Below, one piece after another: positions 57,001 through 64,000 of a stretch of DNA of 64,000 nt (the first letter of the stretch is position 1; the number at the start of each line of letters is the position of its first letter). The translations under genes were made by a program, and so were the position numbers. This DNA comes from Baylisascaris procyonis. Its lineage: Eukaryota; Nematoda; Chromadorea; Rhabditida; Ascarididae. The notes beneath the pieces were generated by a model, which made no database searches, was not told the origin of the DNA, and was given only the letters and a program-made list of their open reading frames with translations. Location: positions 4,774,001 through 4,838,000 of the forward strand of contig JAZARR010000214.1 of NCBI GenBank assembly GCA_037389465.1, written 5' to 3'.

Positions 57001-60000
57001 GTAGCTGACCACCTTGATCACTAGCGATTCCGCAATATGCGATCGTTCAAAAATATCTATAGAATTTCAGAATTGCTATAAAATTTTTATTTTATTTTTA
57101 GAATATTCTGGTTTAAAAACTATTTCAGCATTTTAGCTCCTCAAATCATAAATAAGCGAAGAAAAGAAAGAAACATAAGTGAGGTGAAGCTAGTCAAAAA
57201 AATTTTCTTGGATTAGACGATCGAATTGGGCTAGAAATCCGGCGTACTCGGATAGGCATAATTTTTTTCTTCTGTAATATTACCTAAGAGGCTGGAACAC
57301 TGTTTCATGGAATACGTTTTTTTCGAGTTGGGCGAGCGAATCAAAGCGAAAATTGATGGAGACATTCGAGATTTATATCCGTCAGCCTCTACAGCTTATT
57401 TCAAAAGATACAGCAGATAGAACAGTCCTTTTTTCAACCATTGTCTACTTTTGAACGATTGTCTAAGCATTGAAACAACTATGTTTATAAGAAAATTTTT
57501 CCTACTCTACACGTTAAACGAAGCAGACAGCATATTTTCAAGACTGTCAATTCCCAACAATAATTACTCTATGAAAGAAATTTTTCGACCAAAAAACCGC
57601 ACTATTCCAGTACTTCTTATTGGCATCCCCGTGTTCCTTGCGTAAGAAAGTTACAATGTAAGGCCGAAATTCTCACCATTAAATTTTCTACTACATTTAG
57701 CAATATTCAAAGCCGCAATGCTTTATTATAGAATCAAAATTTCTCACTTATACTCCAACTTTGCCGATTTGTAGAGCACTTTTTCGCAGTGTTTTCACCT
57801 TTGCTGACATATGCAATGACATCAAACACCTCTCCTGAAACACCATTATGATTATTACGAATACCTCCCCAAAACTATATTCTGAAAATATTCCCACCGA
57901 TTTCCAAACCGGAAAATATCAATATCATTACCATTCAGGGACTCAAACCGTACCGAAAAAAGTGATTTGGATAAACCAACTCTTTGCCTGGCCATGGCCA
58001 ACTCTACCTTCCGGAGAACCACAGCCTAAGGCACCAAACGGGCAAAACTGGCCAACCGGAGAAAATGGTAAACCATTGCTGAAAGGCCCGGGTGGACTGG
58101 AGTGGCCTACAGGACCTGATGGAAAACCTTTGCCTATATCTCCCAATGGAGTACCTTGGCCAGTCGGTCCAAATGGAGGACTTCTTCCTTCTGGACCTGG
58201 TATAGAACCTTGGCCGAAAGGATGGCCAGATTTGCCGGAAAAGCACAAAATGCCAAGTGGACCCTTCGACTTTCCATGGCCGACTCTACCTTCCGGAGAG
58301 CCACAGCCTAGAGCACCCAACGGACAACACTGGCCAGTCGGAAAAGACGGCAAACCACTACCGAAAGGACCTGATGGACTCGATTGGCCTAGAGGGCCCG
58401 ATGGGAAACTTTTGCCTGTGTCGCCAATGGGAACACCTTGGCCAGTGGGACCCAATGGTGGACTTCTTCCTTCTGGACCTGGTGTGGAACCATGGCCGAA
58501 AGGATGGCCAGATTTGTCGAAGATCAACAAGAAACCAAGTGGACCTCTAAGCATCCCATGGCCGATACCATCTTTCGGGGAACCACAGTTCACTGCACCC
58601 AACGGACAACAGTGGCCGATCGGCGAAGATGGCAAACCGCTACCGAAAGGTCCTGATGGGTTCGAATGGCCTAAAGGACCGAACGGAAAAATCTTTCCTG
58701 GGTCTCCCATCAAAATATTTTGGCCAAGGAGGCCCAATAGACCATGGCCAAGGCCAAAGCTTCCTTTTGGACCGGGTGTGAAGTCATGGCCAAAAGGTTG
58801 GCCGGTTCTGCAGCTGGTATACAAAATGCCGAATGGGCCGTTTGACTTTCCATGGCCGACGTTGCCTTCCGGAGAACCACAGCCGAGAGCACCCAACGGA
58901 CAAAACTGGCCGACAGGGAAGGATGGCAGACCACTACCGAAGGGTCCCAACGGGCTGGACTGGCCAAGGGGACCTGATGGAGAACTCTTGCCTGTCTCTC
59001 CTCTGGGAATACCATGGCCAGTCGGTCCAAATGGAGGACTTCTTCCTTCTGGACCTGGTATAAAACCTTGGCCGAAAGGATGGCCAGATTTGCCGGAAAA
59101 GCACAGAATGCCAAGTGGACCCTTCGACTTTCCATGGCCGACTCTACCTTCCGGAGAGCCACAGCCTAGAGCACCCAACGGACAACACTGGCCAGTCGGA
59201 AAAGACGGCAAACCACTACCGAAAGGACCCGATGGACTCGATTGGCCTACAGGACCTGATGGAAAACCTTTGCCTGTATCTCCCAATGGAGTACCTTGGC
59301 CAGTCGGTCCAAATGGAGGACTTCTTCCTTCTGGACCTGGTGTGGAACCATGGCCGAAAGGTTGGCCATATTTGCCGATAATCCGAAGAATATCAAGTGG
59401 TCCATTCAACTTTCCATGGCCAACTCTACCTTCTGGGGAACCACAGCCGAGAGCGCCCAACGGGCAGCGCTGGCCAACCGGAAAGGACGGCAAACCACTT
59501 CCGAAAGGTCCTGGAGGATTGGACTGGCCAAAGGGACCTAACGGAAAACTTTTACCTGTATCTCCTATGGGAACACCCTGGCCAGTTGGTCCCAACGGGG
59601 GACTTCTTCCTTCTGGACCTGGTATAGGACCATGGCCGAAAGGTTGGCCAGTTTTGCCGAAGTCACACACAATGCCAAGTGGACCATTCGACTTTCCATG
59701 GCCGACTCTGCCTTCTGGTGAGCCACAACCCAGGTCACCCACTGGACAAGACTGGCCGACCGGAGAAGATGGCAAACCACTACCGAAAGGTCCTGATGGG
59801 CTGGATTGGCCAAAGGGACCTGATGGAGAACTTTTGCCTGTATCTCCTATGGGAGTGCCTTGGCCAGTCGGTCCCAACGGAGGACTTCTTCCTTCTGGAC
59901 CTGGTGTGAAACCATGGCCGAAAGGATGGCCAGATTTGTCGAAGATCAACAAGAAACCAAGTGGACCTCTAAGCATCCCATGGCCGATACCATCTTTCGG

Positions 60001-63000
60001 GGAACCACAGTTCACTGCACCCAACGGACAACAGTGGCCGATCGGCGAAGATGGCAAACCGCTACCGAAAGGTCCTGATGGGTTCGAATGGCCTAAAGGA
60101 CCGAACGGAAAAATCCTTCCTGGGTCTCCCATCAAAATATTTTGGCCAAGGAGGCCCAATAGACCATGGCCAAGGCCAAAGCTTCCTTTTGGACCGGGTG
60201 TGAAGTCATGGCCAAAAGGTTGGCCGGTTCTGCAGCTGGTATACAAAATGCCGAATGGGCCGTTTGACTTTCCATGGCCGACGTTGCCTTCCGGAGAACC
60301 ACAGCCGAGAGCACCCAACGGACAAAACTGGCCGACAGGGAAGGATGGCAGACCACTACCGAAGGGTCCCAACGGGCTGGACTGGCCAAGGGGACCTGAT
60401 GGAGAACTCTTGCCTGTCTCTCCTCTTGGAATACCATGGCCAGTCGGTCCAAATGGAGGACTTCTTCCTTCTGGACCTGGTATAAAACCTTGGCCGAAAG
60501 GATGGCCAGATTTGCCGGAAAAGCACAGAATGCCAAGTGGACCCTTCGACTTTCCATGGCCGACTCTACCTTCCGGAGAGCCACAGCCTAGAGCACCCAA
60601 CGGACAACACTGGCCAGTCGGAAAAGACGGCAAACCACTACCGAAAGGACCCGATGGACTCGATTGGCCTACAGGACCTGATGGAAAACCTTTGCCTGTA
60701 TCTCCCAATGGAGTACCTTGGCCAGTCGGTCCAAATGGAGGACTTCTTCCTTCTGGACCTGGTGTGGAACCATGGCCGAAAGGTTGGCCATATTTGCCGA
60801 TAATCCGAAGAATATCAAGTGGTCCATTCAACTTTCCATGGCCAACTCTACCTTCTGGGGAACCACAGCCGAGAGCGCCCAACGGGCAGCGCTGGCCAAC
60901 CGGAAAGGACGGCAAACCACTTCCGAAAGGTCCTGGAGGATTGGACTGGCCAAAGGGACCTAACGGAAAACTTTTACCTGTATCTCCTATGGGAACACCC
61001 TGGCCAGTTGGTCCCAACGGGGGACTTCTTCCTTCTGGACCTGGTATAGGACCATGGCCGAAAGGTTGGCCAGTTTTGCCGAAGTCACACACAATGCCAA
61101 GTGGACCATTCGACTTTCCATGGCCGACTCTGCCTTCTGGTGAGCCACAACCCAGGTCACCCACTGGACAAGACTGGCCGACCGGAGAAGATGGCAAACC
61201 ACTACCGAAAGGTCCTGATGGGCTGGATTGGCCAAAGGGACCTGATGGAGAACTTTTGCCCGTATCTCCTATGGGAGTGCCTTGGCCAGTCGGTCCCAAC
61301 GGAGGACTTCTTCCTTCTGGACCTGGTGTGAAACCATGGCCGAAAGGATGGCCAGATTTGTCGAAGATCAACAAGAAACCAAGTGGACCTCTAAGCATCC
61401 CATGGCCGATACCATCTTTCGGGGAACCACAGTTCACTGCACCCAACGGACAACAGTGGCCGATCGGCGAAGATGGCAAACCGCTACCGAAAGGTCCTGA
61501 TGGGTTCGAATGGCCTAAAGGACCGAACGGAAAAATCTTTCCTGGGTCTCCCATCAAAATATTTTGGCCAAGGAGGCCCAATAGACCATGGCCAAGGCCA
61601 AAGCTTCCTTTTGGACCGGGTGTGAAGTCATGGCCAAAAGGTTGGCCGGTTCTGCAGCTGGTATACAAAATGCCGAATGGGCCGTTTGACTTTCCATGGC
61701 CGACGTTGCCTTCCGGAGAACCACAGCCGAGAGCACCCAACGGACAAAACTGGCCGACAGGGAAGGATGGCAGACCACTACCGAAGGGTCCCAACGGGCT
61801 GGACTGGCCAAGGGGACCTGATGGAGAACTCTTGCCTGTCTCTCCTCTGGGAATACCATGGCCAGTCGGTCCAAATGGAGGACTTCTTCCTTCTGGACCT
61901 GGTATAAAACCTTGGCCGAAAGGATGGCCAGATTTGCCGGAAAAGCACAGAATGCCAAGTGGACCCTTCGACTTTCCATGGCCGACTCTACCTTCCGGAG
62001 AGCCACAGCCTAGAGCACCCAACGGACAACACTGGCCAGTCGGAAAAGACGGCAAACCACTACCGAAAGGACCCGATGGACTCGATTGGCCTACAGGACC
62101 TGATGGAAAACCTTTGCCTGTATCTCCCAATGGAGTACCTTGGCCAGTCGGTCCAAATGGAGGACTTCTTCCTTCTGGACCTGGTGTGGAACCATGGCCG
62201 AAAGGTTGGCCATATTTGCCGATAATCCGAAGAATATCAAGTGGTCCATTCAACTTTCCATGGCCAACTCTACCTTCTGGGGAACCACAGCCGAGAGCGC
62301 CCAACGGGCAGCGCTGGCCAACCGGAAAGGACGGCAAACCACTTCCGAAAGGTCCTGGAGGATTGGACTGGCCAAAGGGACCTAACGGAAAACTTTTACC
62401 TGTATCTCCTATGGGAACACCCTGGCCAGTTGGTCCCAACGGGGGACTTCTTCCTTCTGGACCTGGTATAGGACCATGGCCGAAAGGTTGGCCAGTTTTG
62501 CCGAAGTCACACACAATGCCAAGTGGACCATTCGACTTTCCATGGCCGACTCTGCCTTCTGGTGAGCCACAACCCAGGTCACCCACTGGACAAGACTGGC
62601 CGACCGGAGAAGATGGCAAACCACTACCGAAAGGTCCTGATGGGCTGGATTGGCCAAAGGGACCTGATGGAGAACTTTTGCCTGTATCTCCTATGGGAGT
62701 GCCTTGGCCAGTCGGTCCCAACGGAGGACTTCTTCCTTCTGGACCTGGTGTGAAACCATGGCCGAAAGGATGGCCAGATTTGTCGAAGATCAACAAGAAA
62801 CCAAGTGGACCTCTAAGCATCCCATGGCCGATACCATCTTTCGGGGAACCACAGTTCACTGCACCCAACGGACAACAGTGGCCGATCGGCGAAGATGGCA
62901 AACCGCTACCGAAAGGTCCTGATGGGTTCGGATGGCCTAAAGGACCGAACGGAAAAATCTTTCCTGGGTCTCCCATCAAAATATTTTGGCCAAGGAGGCC

Positions 63001-64000
63001 CAATAGACCATGGCCAAGGCCAAAGCTTCCTTTTGGACCGGGTGTGAAGTCATGGCCAAAAGGTTGGCCGGTTCTGCAGCTGGTATACAAAATGCCGAAT
63101 GGGCCGTTTGACTTTCCATGGCCGACGTTGCCTTCCGGAGAACCACAGCCGAGAGCACCCAACGGACAAAACTGGCCGACAGGGAAGGATGGCAGACCAC
63201 TACCGAAGGGTCCCAACGGGCTGGACTGGCCAAGGGGACCTGCTGGAGAACTCTTGCCTGTCTCTCCTCTGGGAATACCATGGCCAGTCGGTCCAAATGG
63301 AGGACTTCTTCCTTCTGGACCTGGTATAAAACCTTGGCCGAAAGGATGGCCAGATTTGCCGGAAAAGCACAGAATGCCAAGTGGACCCTTCGACTTTCCA
63401 TGGCCGACTCTACCTTCCGGAGAGCCACAGCCTAGAGCACCCAACGGACAACACTGGCCAGTCGGAAAAGACGGCAAACCACTACCGAAAGGACCCGATG
63501 GACTCGATTGGCCTACAGGACCTGATGGAAAACCTTTGCCTGTATCTCCCAATGGAGTACCTTGGCCAGTCGGTCCAAATGGAGGACTTCTTCCTTCTGG
63601 ACCTGGTGTGGAACCATGGCCGAAAGGTTGGCCAAACCTGCCGATGAAGACTCTTGGTGTGTTACCGCGGCGTAAGAGACCTAATGGCAGTCTTGCGTGG
63701 CCAGCGCGAACTTCCTCGCCGGGGGGGTGGACGAAAAGGCCGACTTCTCGGGATTTCGGAGTTGGTTTACCTAGGTTCCCTCGGCCGACCTTACCTGATG
63801 AAAGTTCGGCATCGGCTTTGCCAGGTAGAGGACATCGTCCAGGTACACCGATTGGGAAGCCCCCAGGGATGGGAAGCGGTGAATTGCCGAATCCTGAGGA
63901 GACAGATGTGAAGGAGTCCTTATCTGAGCCGTCTCGCGATGTGACACCGGTGCCACTGCGGACTCCAGAAGCCGGTGCAGAGCAAGGATTGAGGACCACG
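42067..64000 (+). CDS. Giant secreted matrix protein: MIG-18-like module array plus Pro/Gly/Trp repeats, 3' end beyond window
   Basis: Exon 1 (42067-42238) encodes a signal peptide (MRILWLALAATVASVQSA). Then come 42566-42673, 42947-43063, 44351-44443, 45165-45275, 46061-46171, 47435-47515, 47611-47730, 48481-48702, 49201-49317, 50429-50545, 50994-51131, 51496-51621, 52504-52608, 54221-54325, 55092-55217, 55348-55548, and the giant exon 57939 onward. Every junction is phase 1, and most exons begin with Gly-Cys and carry a second Cys 20-26 residues on (GCVNDKGNFLDIGG, VFECxxx). This matches the nematode MIG-18-type fibronectin-I-like module. The join to the giant exon is by phase (CCAG|GTACTT to ATTCAG|GG) and by its lack of any other start. 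About 2740 residues lie in the window. A secreted basement-membrane or cuticle matrix role is inferred. Confidence 0.7.
45812..45972 (+). other. Possible alternative terminal exon of the matrix gene
   Basis: A good acceptor (ATTGTTTTGCAG) opens a 53-codon frame in the correct phase after exon 45165-45275 and ends at TAG. It has no cysteines. If used, it would give a short secreted isoform with only the first few modules. No poly(A) signal is evident. Confidence 0.3.
53981..54144 (+). pseudogene. Decayed MIG-18-like module exon
   Basis: In one frame the sequence reads Cys, then nine codons with two TGA stops, then VGERSELNGIYEC. The spacing from the first Cys to G-E-R equals that of the intact exon at 55092 (LGERIEQNGVIFEC). 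The acceptor is in the wrong phase. A dead copy in the intron between 52608 and 54221 is inferred. Confidence 0.5.
56524..56745 (+). pseudogene. Second possible decayed module exon
   Basis: The frame reads VGCINFLYLEGDLFKL...NECINC, with Gly-Cys and a second Cys at module spacing, but the base pair before GTTGC is TG rather than AG, so no acceptor remains. It lies in the 2.4-kb intron before the giant exon. Confidence 0.35.
57939..64000 (+). other. Giant repeat exon of the matrix gene
   Basis: Begins at ATTCAG|GG and stays open to the window end (2020 codons). After about 14 lead-in residues come 20 modules of 94 or 98 residues. A typical module reads FPWPTLPSGEPQPRAPNG, WPTGKDGKPLPKGPDG, LDWPKGPDGELLPVSP, GVPWPVGPNGGLLPSGPG, PWPKGWPDLP, then a short variable basic linker. 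Pro, Gly, Trp, Lys and Asp dominate; there is no Gly-X-Y helix and almost no cysteine. Tryptophan recurs in PWP or DWP at regular spacing, suggesting an extended, perhaps ligand-binding or cross-linked matrix polymer. GC content rises well above the flanks. Confidence 0.75.
58547..63633 (+). repeat. 1422-bp higher-order tandem repeat, 3 full and 1 partial copy
   Basis: Copies start at 58547, 59969, 61391 and 62813 (the last ends at about 63633). Each 474-residue unit is A (98 residues) plus B, C, D and E (94 each), starting for the first copy at 58547, 58841, 59123, 59405 and 59687. Module A is the odd one: SIPWPIPSFGEPQFTAPNG and a middle WPRRPNRPWPRPKLP. Between copies I see only scattered single-base changes, for example near 60113 (Phe to Leu), 60426 (silent), 61261 (silent), 62930 (Glu to Gly) and 63242 (Asp to Ala). 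Confidence 0.95.

Noticed and set aside
57943..63999. Minus-strand 2018-codon collagen-like open frame
   Set aside because: Antisense shadow of the sense repeat protein, with aligned wobble positions, no ATG start in the window, no strict Gly-X-Y pattern, and sense-strand splice continuity.

Overview
The window is nuclear DNA of a nematode. The evidence is a cuticle collagen gene with the nematode-type N-terminal block, arrays of the MIG-18-type fibronectin-I-like module, compact exons in AT-rich DNA, and the nematode 3' splice consensus (TTTTCAG or close variants) at nearly every exon. I cannot name the species or clade. Genes are split into many short exons, so I assembled models by hand from reading frame, splice phase and protein-family continuity. 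I found no tRNA or rRNA genes and no convincing poly(A) signals.

Layout: 42-5882 (+) is a five-exon seven-transmembrane receptor missing its first exon. 6190-8330 is an old element with long diverged inverted arms. 8378-11005 (+) is an acidic protein built on a repeated W-S-[TS]-x-x-D-E motif, not recognised. 11640-17448 (+) is a complete eight-exon terminal uridylyltransferase (poly(U) polymerase, CDE-1/PUP/TUT4 type). 17449-21232 holds no supported gene but has diverged duplications. 21233-24877 (-) is a BTB-domain gene, apparently with two BTB folds. 24878-27514 is without a supported gene. 27515-30147 (-) is a cuticle collagen with a GC-AG intron. 31075-37888 (+) holds two exon clusters of unrecognised protein, perhaps one gene. 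40398-41717 (+) is a possible two-exon small gene.

The last third, 42067-64000 (+), is best read as one very large secreted matrix gene. It starts with a signal peptide, continues through sixteen small exons that all start and end in phase 1 and each carry a Cys-containing MIG-18-like module, then runs into a giant exon (57939 to beyond the window end) encoding about 2000 residues of Pro/Gly/Trp-rich repeats. In that exon a 1422-bp (474-residue) higher-order unit of five modules is repeated three times in full and a fourth time in part, with almost no divergence. Flanking introns hold at least two decayed copies of the small module exon. The opposite strand is also open for 2018 codons, which I explain as a compositional shadow. 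This gene is the most unusual object in the window.
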